A stretch of DNA of 64,000 bases from Sphingomonas sp. OV641. GTDB taxonomy: Bacteria; Pseudomonadota; Alphaproteobacteria; Sphingomonadales; Sphingomonadaceae. The notes under the pieces were generated by a model. The model was not told the DNA's origin and did no database searches. It was given only the letters and a program-made list of their open reading frames with translations. The DNA is taken from contig NZ_FNZB01000001.1 of assembly GCF_900109205.1 (NCBI RefSeq), positions 620,001 through 684,000 of the forward strand, in the 5' to 3' direction. Made by a program: the position numbers and the translations under genes. Positions 43,441-52,108 of the stretch are shown piece after piece; position 1 is the first letter of the stretch, and each line of letters starts with the position of its first letter.

Positions 43441-44478
43441 TTACGCGTCGACCTTGATGACGCCGCGGCGGATCTGGTCCAGCTCGATGCTCTCGAACAG
43501 CGCCTGGAAATTTCCGTTACCGAAACCCTCATTGCCCTTACGCTGGATGATCTCGAAGAAGATCGGGCCAAACATGTTCTCGGTGAAAATCTGGAGCAGA
43601 ATGCCCTCGTCATTCTCCACCGAACCGTCGATGAGGATGCGGTTCTTCTTCAGTCGCTCCAGATCCTCGCTGTGGCCAGGCACGCGCTTGTCGACCAACT
43701 CGTAATAGGTCTCGATCGTGTCCTGCAGGCGCACGCCGCGTGCTCGGAGCCGCTCCACCGTGTCGTAAATGTCATCGGTAGTCAGCGCGAGGTGCTGAAT
43801 GCCTTCGCCCTGATATTCGCGGATGAATTCCTCGATCTGGGAATTATCGTCCTGGCTTTCGTTCAGCGGAATGCGGATCGCCTTATCAGGTGCGATCATC
43901 GCTTGGCTGAAAAGGCCTGTCGCCTTGCCCTTGATGTCGAAGTATTTCTGTTCTTCGAAGTTAAAGAGCGTACGGTAGAAGTGGCTCCACACCCGCATCT
44001 GGCCGCGGCGGACGTTATGGGTCAGGTGGTCGAGTAGATCCAGGCCGACGTTGTTCTTTGCCTCAGCCTCTCGCCAGCCGTCGAACTCGGCCCAACCGGC
44101 ATACAGATCAACATCCGACGGCACGAAATACAGATACGATCCACCAATCCCCTTGATGACAGTATCATCCTCTTCCGTCAGTTCGGCACCATGCGCGATG
44201 GCCCATTCCAGCGCCTTCTTCGGGTCTGCAACGCGAAAGGCCATGGCACTTGCAGATGCTCCGTGTTCGTTCCGGAACTGCTTTACGCGTCCGGCTTCAT
44301 CCCGGTTCAGCATCAGATTGATGCGTCCCTGCTTGTACCGCGTGATGTTCTTCGTCGGATGCCGGTGTGTCGGTACGAAGCCAAGCTGCTCGAATTGCTT
44401 CGCCATCGCGTCGGGATCGGGAGAGGTGAACTCGACGAACTCGAAACCGTCCAGGCCCAGGGGATTGTCGGTCGACAT
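43441..44478 (-). CDS. hpd: 4-Hydroxyphenylpyruvate dioxygenase
   Basis: A 345-residue Fe(II) enzyme of the vicinal-oxygen-chelate fold that turns 4-hydroxyphenylpyruvate into homogentisate, the substrate of HmgA. The iron ligands are visible: His in DLLDHLTHNV, His in IQHLALTT, and Glu in IFFEIIQRKG. Start ATG 44478 (MSTDNPLGLDGFEF) has GAGGAA upstream. It heads the hpd-hmgA-Rieske-DsbA gene string on the minus strand and is divergent from a MarR regulator across 78 bases that contain paired inverted boxes. Confidence 0.95.
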   Translation of the reverse strand: MSTDNPLGLDGFEFVEFTSPDPDAMAKQFEQLGFVPTHRHPTKNITRYKQGRINLMLNRDEAGRVKQFRNEHGASASAMAFRVADPKKALEWAIAHGAELTEEDDTVIKGIGGSYLYFVPSDVDLYAGWAEFDGWREAEAKNNVGLDLLDHLTHNVRRGQMRVWSHFYRTLFNFEEQKYFDIKGKATGLFSQAMIAPDKAIRIPLNESQDDNSQIEEFIREYQGEGIQHLALTTDDIYDTVERLRARGVRLQDTIETYYELVDKRVPGHSEDLERLKKNRILIDGSVENDEGILLQIFTENMFGPIFFEIIQRKGNEGFGNGNFQALFESIELDQIRRGVIKVDA

Positions 44479-44495
44479 GAGTAATTCCTCATCCA

Positions 44496-44546
44496 GTAAC
44501 ATTTGATACTATCATCGCGGCTTGAGGCATTCGTGTCAAATGCTAC
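44496..44546. promoter_or_regulatory. Candidate MarR operator pair between hpd and marR
   Basis: GTAACATTTGATAC (44496-44509) and GTGTCAAATGCTAC (44533-44546) are inverted copies of each other at 12 of 14 bases, with centres 37 bp apart. They occupy most of the 78-base divergent promoter region, a natural place for the MarR-family repressor encoded next door. Confidence 0.6.
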
Positions 44547-44556
44547 CACTGTCCGC

Positions 44557-44997
44557 ATGACGAACCATCTCGTGCTCGACCGGTTCCTGCCGTATCGGCT
44601 GTCGATTACGTCCAATCTCGTCAGCGATCGTATTGCCCGCGCTTATGAGTCGCTGTTCGGGCTGACCATTCCGGAATGGCGCCTCATCGCTGTCATCGCG
44701 GAGGTAGAGGCGATCACGCAGGCTGACATTGGCGAGCGCACGCGGATGGACAAGGTGACCGTCAGTCGGGCGGCGATCGCGCTGGTTGAGCGGGGCTTGC
44801 TGATGCGGGCGCCCAACCCTGGTGACAAGCGGTCTCATCATCTGTCGCTGACGCCCTCCGGCCGCGATCTCTACGCGAGCGTTGCTCCCAAGGCGCTGGA
44901 ATTAGAAAGCAAAATCTTTGCCCGATTTTCGCAGCAGGAGTTGAACGACTTCGTTGCGATGCTGCGGCGGATCGATTCGGCCGCGCTGGAGGCTTGA
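44557..44997 (+). CDS. MarR-family transcriptional regulator, divergent from hpd
   Basis: A 146-residue winged-helix protein. The recognition region is FGLTIPEWRLIAVIAEVEAITQADIGERTRMDKVTVSRAAIALVERGLL then PNPGDKRSHHLSLTPSG, matching MarR including the wing DxRxxxLxLT. MarR proteins usually repress a divergent operon until an aromatic acid binds, so homogentisate or a related acid is a reasonable effector here. ATG 44557 gives the standard length; the in-frame codon at 44503 would overlap the operator boxes. The stop is immediately followed by the ROK gene (TGA-ATG). Confidence 0.87.
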   Translation: MTNHLVLDRFLPYRLSITSNLVSDRIARAYESLFGLTIPEWRLIAVIAEVEAITQADIGERTRMDKVTVSRAAIALVERGLLMRAPNPGDKRSHHLSLTPSGRDLYASVAPKALELESKIFARFSQQELNDFVAMLRRIDSAALEA

Positions 44998-45891
44998 ATG
45001 TCAAACATGCCGTTGATTGCTGGGCTGGAGCTTGGAGGGACGAAATGCGTGATTATTCTGGCGCAAGGCCCGGACGCCATTCACGAGCGTATCGAAATCC
45101 CTACAACGTCGCCTGACGAAACGCTTGGGTCGATAGAGCGCGTGATCGATGGGTGGGCCGGATTTGCCGCATTGGGGATTGCGAGTTTCGGGCCGGTGTC
45201 CATCGATGCAGCTGCTGCCGATTATGGCTACATCACTTCTACGCCAAAGCCGGGCTGGGCCGGCACTGACGTCGCGAGACGTCTGGCCGCACGATATTCG
45301 GTGCCGACTGCCTTTCACAGCGACGTCATCGGCGCAGCGCTTGGCGAGGCGCGCTGGGGCGCGGCGGAGGGGCTTTCAGATCTGGCCTATGTCACTGTGG
45401 GCACTGGCATCGGTGTCGGGCTCATCGCGCATGGGCGCGCGGTGGATGGGCTGACCCATAGTGAGCTCGGGCATATCCGACCGCAGCGCCTCGCCGGTGA
45501 CGAGTGGACCGGCGTCTGCCCGTTTCACGGCGCATGTGTCGAAGGGCTCGCCTCGGGCCCAGCGATTGCCGCAAGGACGGGAGTAAAAGGTCAGGATCTG
45601 CCGCCCGATCACCCGGCGTGGGAAAATGTGGTGCAGGCACTCGCGCAACTCCTGCACACCGTTACACTGACCGGCGTGCCGCGCCGTATCGTCATGGGGG
45701 GAGGTGTGATGGTGGGCAGCCAGTTCCTCTTCCCACGCATTCGGCAAGCTTTGCGCCGTTCGCTGAACGGCTACGTCGCTATTGCCGAAATCGAGGACAC
45801 GGAGACGTTCGTTGTGCCGCCGATGCTCGGGCACAATGCCGGCCCACTTGGCGCGATCGTGCTTGGTCAACAAGCGCTGGAGGCACGCTGA
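44998..45891 (+). CDS. ROK-family sugar kinase (fructokinase-like)
   Basis: A 297-residue ATP-dependent sugar kinase. It has the phosphate loop GLELGGTKCV, the catalytic-base segment FHSDVIGAALGEARWGAA (Asp of HSDV), the ROK zinc/sugar motif ELGHIRPQR with CPFHGACVEGLASGPAI, and the C-terminal GGGVMVG. The CxFHGxCxEG motif is typical of bacterial fructokinases of this family. It touches marR and shares its direction, so may be cotranscribed, although tyrosine breakdown and fructose phosphorylation have no known link. Confidence 0.9.
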   Translation: MSNMPLIAGLELGGTKCVIILAQGPDAIHERIEIPTTSPDETLGSIERVIDGWAGFAALGIASFGPVSIDAAAADYGYITSTPKPGWAGTDVARRLAARYSVPTAFHSDVIGAALGEARWGAAEGLSDLAYVTVGTGIGVGLIAHGRAVDGLTHSELGHIRPQRLAGDEWTGVCPFHGACVEGLASGPAIAARTGVKGQDLPPDHPAWENVVQALAQLLHTVTLTGVPRRIVMGGGVMVGSQFLFPRIRQALRRSLNGYVAIAEIEDTETFVVPPMLGHNAGPLGAIVLGQQALEAR

Positions 45892-45920
45892 CGCTTTGAG
45901 TGGCGTTCGTCGCCGCCCTT

Positions 45921-47318
45921 TTATCGACGTGAGAAGAGCAACTTGATGCCGCGCTTCGGCCGCAGCGTCAGCCGCGCAACCGGCTCGGGAACCGCGCCCG
46001 GTGCGGGATCGATGGTGAACGCGCGCAGCAGCGTGGCCAAGACCACAATGGCCTCCTGAGTCGCAAATCCGGCGCCCACGCAGATCCGTGGCCCCGCGCC
46101 AAAGGGCAGCCACGCCTCGCGACTTTTCGCCTTTGCTGATGGATCATCGAAGCGGGCGGGGTGGAAAGCGTGGGGGCAGGGCCAGTGTTCGGGGTTGCGC
46201 TGGATCAGCCAGGGCGAAACGACGATCATCGCGCCGGTTTCCAGTTGCTTGTCACGCATTTGCGATGGACAGCTCACCTCCCGTGGCATGAAAGCGACCG
46301 GAGGGTACAAACGAAGCGTTTCGCGAAACACGTTGCGGATCACGGGCATGCGCCGGAGCGATTCGGCCGCAATTGGCCTGTTTTCGGCCACGGACAGAAC
46401 CTCCTCACGCCCGATCCGCTGCGTTTCCGGATCACCTGCCAGGCAATATAGCGCCCAGCTGAGGGCGCTCGCCGACGTTTCGTGCCCGGCCAGGAAGATG
46501 GTGGAAACCTGACCCATCAGATCCGTGAACGAGAATGGCTGACCCGTTTGCGGATGACGGGCCTCCATCAGTGACGCCAGGATGTCGTCAGGCCCGCGAT
46601 CCCCGCCTGCGCGATAGGCATCAAGTCGCTGCTGAACGATTGATGCGAACACCGAGTGTATGTCCTCCGCAGCGCGGCGCGACCGCCCAACGAAGCCGAA
46701 CGTCGGCATCCGATAGAAGCGCAACATGGAGGCGGACTGGGCGTGGCGCTGGAAGCGGTTGAAGGCATGGTGGATCCGGCGCGCGTCCGCGTCGCCTAGC
46801 GCCTGCGAGAACAGAGTGCGAAAGATCACATCGGCGGCGACATGCGTCATCAGCGGATCGATGTTGATCGGGTGGGAGAGATCCAGATCGCCTATCCGGG
46901 AGACGAGCGCGTCGGCCGCATCCCGCATCATCGGCAGCGTTCGCGCCAGTGCGGCCTGCTGAAACGCGGGATTGATCATCTCGCGCTGGGTGGCCCAATC
47001 ATCGCCGTTAGCGGAAAACACACTGTTCCCGATCGCCGGCTCCAGCGTGCGCACGAGCAGATGGTGCTTGGGAAACTCACGCCAGTTGCTCATGATCCGC
47101 TTCACCAGCGGCAGTTCATTGGCGATATACATGTGGAGACCCGGCGTGCGGATCTCCCCCATCTTCATCGTGTAGCTCTTGTCAAAGAGCACATGAATCC
47201 AGGAATTCCATCCCCGAACGAAACGCCAGAACAGCGACGATTTCTTCGAATGTGGATCAGGGAAGGGCGGTACGAACAGCCCGTCGACGTGCTTGCCGCC
47301 GATATTCGGCAAGCCCAT
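45921..47318 (-). CDS. Cytochrome P450
   Basis: A 465-residue heme monooxygenase. It has the I-helix oxygen-binding AGHETSASALSW, the K-helix ETLRLYPP (ExxR), the PERF-equivalent FHPARFDD, and the heme loop FGAGPRICVGAGFA with the axial Cys. There is no membrane anchor, so it is a soluble bacterial P450 needing ferredoxin and reductase partners, which are not adjacent. The N-terminal 50 residues (HVDGLFVPPFPDPHSKKS) are longer than many class I P450s and resemble the eukaryotic-like CYP102/CYP4-related type. Its ATG overlaps the preceding stop (TGATG), coupling it to the upstream membrane protein gene. Confidence 0.93.
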   Translation of the reverse strand: MGLPNIGGKHVDGLFVPPFPDPHSKKSSLFWRFVRGWNSWIHVLFDKSYTMKMGEIRTPGLHMYIANELPLVKRIMSNWREFPKHHLLVRTLEPAIGNSVFSANGDDWATQREMINPAFQQAALARTLPMMRDAADALVSRIGDLDLSHPINIDPLMTHVAADVIFRTLFSQALGDADARRIHHAFNRFQRHAQSASMLRFYRMPTFGFVGRSRRAAEDIHSVFASIVQQRLDAYRAGGDRGPDDILASLMEARHPQTGQPFSFTDLMGQVSTIFLAGHETSASALSWALYCLAGDPETQRIGREEVLSVAENRPIAAESLRRMPVIRNVFRETLRLYPPVAFMPREVSCPSQMRDKQLETGAMIVVSPWLIQRNPEHWPCPHAFHPARFDDPSAKAKSREAWLPFGAGPRICVGAGFATQEAIVVLATLLRAFTIDPAPGAVPEPVARLTLRPKRGIKLLFSRR

Positions 47319-48439
47319 CAGATCGCCCGGAACTCGGCCACCGAGGCGTCGATCGGCCTTGCCGCGGTCATCAGGCTGGGAAAGTCGAGCGGGGAGCGAC
47401 GATCGCCCATGCGAAGATAGTCGAAATGGATCTCGTACTTGTTCGCATAGCCCTTGTGGTAGGTTTCCGGGTTGTAGAACAGGTGAAAGCGGGGGCTGAG
47501 CAGATCCATCCGCGGCCGCGGGTCCGGGGCGACGATCGCCATGGGGTTAACCCCGAAATAGGCCGCGCCATCGGGCGGCGACCCGATATCGACCCAGCGG
47601 AAATCAGCGGTTGCGAGCCGGCGAAGCTGATCGTGGAAGTGGGTCGCATCGCGCCGGCAAGCAACGAGCGGAATGCAATGACCCATGGTGACGAGTGTGA
47701 AGTTCGGCGGCATCTGGTCGCCGCGACGTTCAAGCACGCGCACCATCAGCGGAACGGACAGGATCGAGCCGTTGCTGTGCGTGAGAAGAATGATTTCATC
47801 CCAGTCTTGATCGAGGCTGGCGCAGATTTCCTCGGCGAAATTGTCCAGCCGCGCCTCGATTTCCGGATCGGCCTCGCCCCCGCTCAGTTCGCTGTTGAAC
47901 ACAAAGAAGCGCAACAGCCAAGGCGCATGCCACTTCTTCAGCAACGGTGCGGATATCAGGATGGCGGCCACAAGGCCGATTGCGAAAGCGACGGACCCTG
48001 GCAGCCAGATCGCTGCCAGCCCACCGATGATCAGGGTGAGCAGCAGGGGCAGAGCGATGGACAGGATCGGGGGATAGAAGAGGGTAATCAGCGGCCCTTT
48101 GCCCAACCTCTTTCCGGTTTCGAAATCGAGGTGGGCGATATACGCGCGATAGGCTCGCCACGCGCGGGCGGCCAAGGCGAACGGACTACGGATCCAGGCC
48201 TTGCGGACGATATCGTCCCAGCGAAGGAAGCTGTATTCGGTCGATACGTCGTGTGTTGAATTGAGGATGGACCAGTCGGTCCGAAACGCTCCGGCACGAC
48301 GCCGCGGGGACACCGACGCCGGCTCCCCCGTCAGTTGGGCGAAGCGGGCGACCTGTTCGGCGGCCAGCGCGTGATAAAAGCGGGCGCCCCGCGGATCGAA
48401 GCCGCCGACATAGAAGACTTTCCGCTTGAACCCCGCCAT
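47318..48439 (-). CDS. Membrane protein with serine-hydrolase-like motif, coupled to P450
   Basis: A 373-residue protein I cannot place with certainty. Two adjacent hydrophobic helices lie at about residues 120-170 (ILSIALPLLLTLIIGGLAAIW and SVAFAIGLVAAILISAPLL). After them, ILLTHSNGSILSVPLMVRVLE resembles an alpha/beta-hydrolase nucleophile elbow (HSNGS for GxSxG). HFHDQLRRLATADFRWVDIGSPPDG and YNPETYHKGYANKYEIHFDY follow. Acting as a membrane lipase or esterase is inferred only from this motif. The stop overlaps the P450 start, so the pair is made together. It is divergent from the small protein at 48461. Confidence 0.65.
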   Translation of the reverse strand: MAGFKRKVFYVGGFDPRGARFYHALAAEQVARFAQLTGEPASVSPRRRAGAFRTDWSILNSTHDVSTEYSFLRWDDIVRKAWIRSPFALAARAWRAYRAYIAHLDFETGKRLGKGPLITLFYPPILSIALPLLLTLIIGGLAAIWLPGSVAFAIGLVAAILISAPLLKKWHAPWLLRFFVFNSELSGGEADPEIEARLDNFAEEICASLDQDWDEIILLTHSNGSILSVPLMVRVLERRGDQMPPNFTLVTMGHCIPLVACRRDATHFHDQLRRLATADFRWVDIGSPPDGAAYFGVNPMAIVAPDPRPRMDLLSPRFHLFYNPETYHKGYANKYEIHFDYLRMGDRRSPLDFPSLMTAARPIDASVAEFRAI

Positions 48440-48460
48440 GGCGACTGCCTACACGATGGG

Positions 48461-48754
48461 ATGGCCGATCGGGAACGGAATTACTGTCTTTTCTTGGATC
48501 ACCGCAAATACAACCGGAACGTCGGCTGTCGGCGCCATGACAATCTTTACGGGATTGCCGGCGGAGGACCGGAGCGCCGACGCTGGGCCGTTGACCGCGA
48601 ATTCTACCGCACGATGCGGGCGCAAGGTGATCCGATGGCGGTGCCTGCCTTTCTGGCGTGCCTGATCTTTGGTTGGTTTTTCTGGAACTATCATTCGGGC
48701 GTCTGGCCGTGGCGAGGACAGTTGCTGCGGCGGTTCGTGAAGGCGCCGCGATGA
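48461..48754 (+). CDS. Small conserved-looking protein with one membrane helix
   Basis: A 97-residue protein, MADRERNYCLFLDHRKYNRN then CGCRRHD-like CRRHDNLYGIAGGGPERRRW, and a membrane helix near VPAFLACLIFGWFFWNYH. The ATG chosen is 21 bases from the divergent neighbour's start and lacks a strong ribosome site, so the N-terminus is uncertain. Its stop overlaps the kdsA start (ATGA), supporting that it is real and cotranscribed with kdsA. The function is unknown; the early Cys-Arg-Arg-His segment might bind metal. Confidence 0.5.
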   Translation: MADRERNYCLFLDHRKYNRNVGCRRHDNLYGIAGGGPERRRWAVDREFYRTMRAQGDPMAVPAFLACLIFGWFFWNYHSGVWPWRGQLLRRFVKAPR

Positions 48755-49572
48755 ACGTCCAGGTTGGAACGATTACCTTTGGCAATGATCAGCCGTTCGT
48801 GCTGGTCAGCGGGCCGTGTCAGATCGAAAGCCGTGACCATTGCCTGCGGCTGGCCGATGCCCTGGCGGGCATGGCGCAGTCCGCGGGCGTGCCGTTCGTG
48901 TTCAAATCATCTTTCGACAAGGCAAATCGCACCTCCGTAACCGGGCGGCGGGGGGTCGGGATCGATGACGGGCTGAGAACGCTTGCCGACGTTAAATCCG
49001 CGATCGGTTGCCCGGTATTGACCGACATCCATGCGCCGGATCAGGCGAAGGCGGCGGCACAGGCCGTGGACATCCTCCAGATACCTGCGTTCCTGTGCCG
49101 CCAGACCGATCTTCTCATCGCAGCGGGCGAGACAGGCGCGGCCGTGAACATCAAGAAGGGTCAGTTTCTGGCGCCTTGGGACATGGCAGCGGTCGCCGCG
49201 AAGGTTCAGTCGACGGGCAATGACCGGATCATTCTGACCGACCGCGGAACAAGCTTCGGCTACAATACCCTGGTAAGTGACTTCCGCGCCCTCCCGATCA
49301 TGGGGGAAACGGGTTTTCCCGTAATGTTCGATGCGACCCATTCAGTGCAGGCGCCCGGCGGGCTTGGAGCGTCGTCTGGTGGCGACCGGCGGTTCGCACC
49401 GGCACTCGCACGCGCGGCGCTGGCCGTGGGGGCTGCGGCGATCTTTGCGGAAGCGCATGATGATCCGGAAGCAGCGCCCTCCGATGGGCCAGTCATGCTG
49501 CCGCTGGGCGCGGTGCCCGCGATGCTCGATGACCTGCGCCGGATCGATGAGATCGTGAAGGATCGACGCTGA
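48751..49572 (+). CDS. kdsA: 3-Deoxy-8-phosphooctulonate synthase (Kdo-8-P synthase)
   Basis: A 273-residue cytoplasmic TIM-barrel enzyme that condenses arabinose-5-phosphate with phosphoenolpyruvate to give Kdo-8-phosphate, for lipopolysaccharide and the Kdo linker of capsules. Motifs: VSGPCQIESRDHC, FKSSFDKANRTS, DILQIPAFLCRQTDLL, NIKKGQFLAPWDM and FDATHSVQAPGG. The Cys of SGPCQIES is the metal-ligand Cys of the metal-dependent class (E. coli has Asn there). It overlaps the upstream small gene by ATGA and converges with the phosphatase gene after 6 bases. Confidence 0.95.
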   Translation: MNVQVGTITFGNDQPFVLVSGPCQIESRDHCLRLADALAGMAQSAGVPFVFKSSFDKANRTSVTGRRGVGIDDGLRTLADVKSAIGCPVLTDIHAPDQAKAAAQAVDILQIPAFLCRQTDLLIAAGETGAAVNIKKGQFLAPWDMAAVAAKVQSTGNDRIILTDRGTSFGYNTLVSDFRALPIMGETGFPVMFDATHSVQAPGGLGASSGGDRRFAPALARAALAVGAAAIFAEAHDDPEAAPSDGPVMLPLGAVPAMLDDLRRIDEIVKDRR

Positions 49573-49578
49573 GCCGTC

Positions 49579-50127
49579 TTAGGGACGCACGTCCCACGCC
49601 GTAACCGCGCCAGCGGTGATTTCAGCATAAGCGCCGGTGCGCAAGCGGGCCGGGCCGAGACCAAGCGCGATCCGGGCGAACCGCGCCGCGCCATTGCTCG
49701 TCACGAGGAGGACGGTGCCGGTCATTCCCGCGAAAAAGGCGCGCCAGGCGGCAACGCGAGCCGACGCATCCACTATCCAGCCGGGGGGTGGAAGCGCGTG
49801 AACGTCCCAATCGGCCAGCGCCCTTGCTCCGACACGGGCGATGACTTCGGTTTCGCTCAGGCCTTCGTCCGGCCCGTGGTCGATCTCGCGAAGCCAGATC
49901 GCCGGTTCGGGGCGAAGGTTGGGAGCGATGATGGCGGCGGTCTCCTGTGTCCGGCGCAGCGGCGATGCGAGGCAGCGATCAAATTGCATACCGTTGAAGC
50001 ACTCGGCGAGTGCTTGCGCTTGAAGCCTGCCGCTTTCGACGAGCGGTAGGTCGGTTCGCGCACCGATGCGACGTGGTGGTTCTCCTGGCGCGAACGTGTT
50101 GCCGTGGCGAACGATGATCGCGCGCAT
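49579..50127 (-). CDS. Histidine phosphatase family protein in the Kdo operon
   Basis: A 182-residue phosphoglycerate-mutase-like phosphatase. The catalytic motif is VRHGNTFAPGEPPRRIG (RHG with the nucleophile His), then ASPLRRTQETAAI and the proton-donor region LREIDHGPDEGLSE. A second His usually found in the C-terminal half is not obvious (VLLVTSNGAARF), which is a variation of the family. Its ATG overlaps the kdsB stop. The classical Kdo-8-P phosphatase KdsC (a HAD enzyme) is not in the locus, so this protein may take that role, but this is inference. Confidence 0.85.
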   Translation of the reverse strand: MRAIIVRHGNTFAPGEPPRRIGARTDLPLVESGRLQAQALAECFNGMQFDRCLASPLRRTQETAAIIAPNLRPEPAIWLREIDHGPDEGLSETEVIARVGARALADWDVHALPPPGWIVDASARVAAWRAFFAGMTGTVLLVTSNGAARFARIALGLGPARLRTGAYAEITAGAVTAWDVRP

Positions 50128-50933
50128 CAACGATAGGGATCGCCATGGGCGGCGATCAGAGCCTCCGCGCGGGCGATATCCGCCGCGGTGTCGATGCCGG
50201 ATATGTCGAACAGGGCGGGAGCGACCTCGACCGTCTGCACATGCAGGCCGAGTTCCAGCAGCCGGAGCTGTTCAAGGCCTTCGAGCTCTTCGAGCGCGCT
50301 GGGCGGGGTCGATTCGAATGCCTCCAGCGCGAGACGCCGATAGCCATAGATGCCGATGTGGCGGAACACGGGGCAGGGGCGGCCGGCGGCGCGCAGCCTA
50401 GCCTCGTCGCGGATTGCCGGGATGATTGCTTTGGAGAACCAGAGCGCGCGTCCATCGGCGGCACGGGCGCAGGTGGTGCCGCTGAACGGTGCGACGGTCT
50501 TGTGAGCACGGAGCGCGTCCAGCGCTTGCCAGCTTAGGCGCACGACTGGCGTTGCCACGTCGGCCGATGCCGAAGACAGCGCCTGGATGATCGCTGCCGG
50601 TGCCTCAAGTGGTTGAAAGGGGGAATCGCCCTGCAGGTTAACGATCACATCAGGCTTGTCCGGCAGCATACACGCCGCGGCGAGCGCCCGGCCGGAGCCT
50701 GAAGTGAGCCCCGTATCCGTGATCATGACGTCGCAGCCCGTTTCAGCCGCATGGAGCGCGATGCGCTCGTCGTCCGTTGCGACCACCAGCCGGGCGCCTG
50801 GCATTTTCGACAGCGCTCCTCGCGCATAGGCGATCGTGCGGTGGAGCAGGGAAGTACCGGCAATCGGCAGCAAGGGCTTCAGTGGTAGCCGGGTCGATCC
50901 GGCCCGAGCGGGAATGACGATGAGCAGCGACAC
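50127..50933 (-). CDS. kdsB: 3-Deoxy-manno-octulosonate cytidylyltransferase
   Basis: A 268-residue enzyme that activates Kdo with CTP to CMP-Kdo, the donor for KpsC/KpsS and lipid A glycosylation. It starts with the nucleotide-binding IPARAGSTRLPLKPL and has DVIVNLQGDSPFQP and HIGIYGYRRLALEAF, where the usual GDEP is GDSP, a substitution worth noting. It lies 14 bases after kdsD and overlaps the phosphatase gene (ATGA), so kdsD-kdsB-phosphatase form one operon. It corresponds to KpsU in capsule nomenclature. Confidence 0.9.
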   Translation of the reverse strand: MSLLIVIPARAGSTRLPLKPLLPIAGTSLLHRTIAYARGALSKMPGARLVVATDDERIALHAAETGCDVMITDTGLTSGSGRALAAACMLPDKPDVIVNLQGDSPFQPLEAPAAIIQALSSASADVATPVVRLSWQALDALRAHKTVAPFSGTTCARAADGRALWFSKAIIPAIRDEARLRAAGRPCPVFRHIGIYGYRRLALEAFESTPPSALEELEGLEQLRLLELGLHVQTVEVAPALFDISGIDTAADIARAEALIAAHGDPYR

Positions 50934-50947
50934 CGGGCAGAATAGCG

Positions 50948-51958
50948 TCAGACCACGCCCGCGCGAAGGACATCGTGCATGTGAACGACGCCGACGAGCT
51001 GCTCGCCTTCGCGAACGAAGAGCAACATCACGTTGCTTTCATGCATCAGCCGAACTGCTTCCGAGGCAAGCTCGGCCGGACCGATGCACAGGGGAGACCG
51101 GCTCATATATTGACCGACCGGATCGGTCAGGGTGCGTTCCACGGTGACGGTGCGGCGCAGGTCGCCATCGGTGAAGGCGCCTATGAGGCGGCCGTCGGAA
51201 TCCACGACGGCAGTGCCGCCCAGCCGGGTTCGCGTCATTTCGATGGTCGCGTCGAGCAACGACGCGTCGGGCGTGACGCGCGGCACGTCAGCACCCCGCG
51301 CCATGACATCGCGCACCTTGAGCAGGCGCGCGCCGAGGCGACCGTTCGGATGCAATCGGTGGAAATCGTCCGCGGAGAAGCCGCAATCGGCCATGAGGGT
51401 CATCGCCAGCGCGTCGCCAAACACCAGTTGCACGGTCGTGGACGTGGTTGGGCTGAGCTGGATCGGGCACGCCTCACGCACGTCGGGCAAGCGGATGTGG
51501 AAGTCGGCTGCCCGTGCCGCGGTGGATCCGGCCTGGGTCGTGATCGTCACGATCGGAATGGCGAAGCGTTTGCAGTAGCTGAAGATCGCGGCGAGTTCGC
51601 TGCTTTCGCCGGAGTGGGAGATGACCAAGACCACATCGTTTTGGGTGATCATCCCCATGTCGCCATGGCCGGCTTCGGCAGGATGCAGGAACGTGGCGGG
51701 AACGCCGGTGGACGTCAGCGTTGCCGTGATCTTGCGTGCGATGATGCCGCTCTTGCCCATGCCGGCGAGGATGACGCGCCCACGTGAACCGGCGATCAGT
51801 CGCACGAGCCGGTCAAAATCGGAGCAGAAGCCCGGATCGTCGAAACATGCGTTCAGCGCGGCGATGCCCTCGCCCGCGAGGGCGACAGCACGTGCGGCAA
51901 CCGACTTCGTCGACGTACGCAGCGGAAGGGTGATGATTTCGCCGGGCCGTGTGGTCAT
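50948..51958 (-). CDS. kdsD: Arabinose-5-phosphate isomerase (KdsD/KpsF)
   Basis: A 336-residue enzyme that converts ribulose-5-phosphate to arabinose-5-phosphate, the first step of Kdo synthesis. The SIS domain has VILAGMGKSGIIARKITATLTSTGVPATFLHPAEAGHGDMGMI and VISHSGESSELAAI; two CBS domains follow (from about residue 210: VRDVMARGADVPRV and VGQYMSRSPLCIG). Placement beside capsule genes corresponds to kpsF. Start ATG 51958 is preferred over longer frames. Confidence 0.92.
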   Translation of the reverse strand: MTTRPGEIITLPLRTSTKSVAARAVALAGEGIAALNACFDDPGFCSDFDRLVRLIAGSRGRVILAGMGKSGIIARKITATLTSTGVPATFLHPAEAGHGDMGMITQNDVVLVISHSGESSELAAIFSYCKRFAIPIVTITTQAGSTAARAADFHIRLPDVREACPIQLSPTTSTTVQLVFGDALAMTLMADCGFSADDFHRLHPNGRLGARLLKVRDVMARGADVPRVTPDASLLDATIEMTRTRLGGTAVVDSDGRLIGAFTDGDLRRTVTVERTLTDPVGQYMSRSPLCIGPAELASEAVRLMHESNVMLLFVREGEQLVGVVHMHDVLRAGVV

Positions 51959-52108
51959 GTCATCGCCTTTGCGCGGAAAGGTTCGGCCGCGGCATTGGTC
52001 GCGGCGCGGTGCCTTCCCTAGGTCCTTTACCGTAGGCGAGTTGGCCGGCTCAACCAACTGAAACCGGATTGATCCTGCTTAACCGCCGCAGCGGGGCAGT
52101 GCGAGGCG

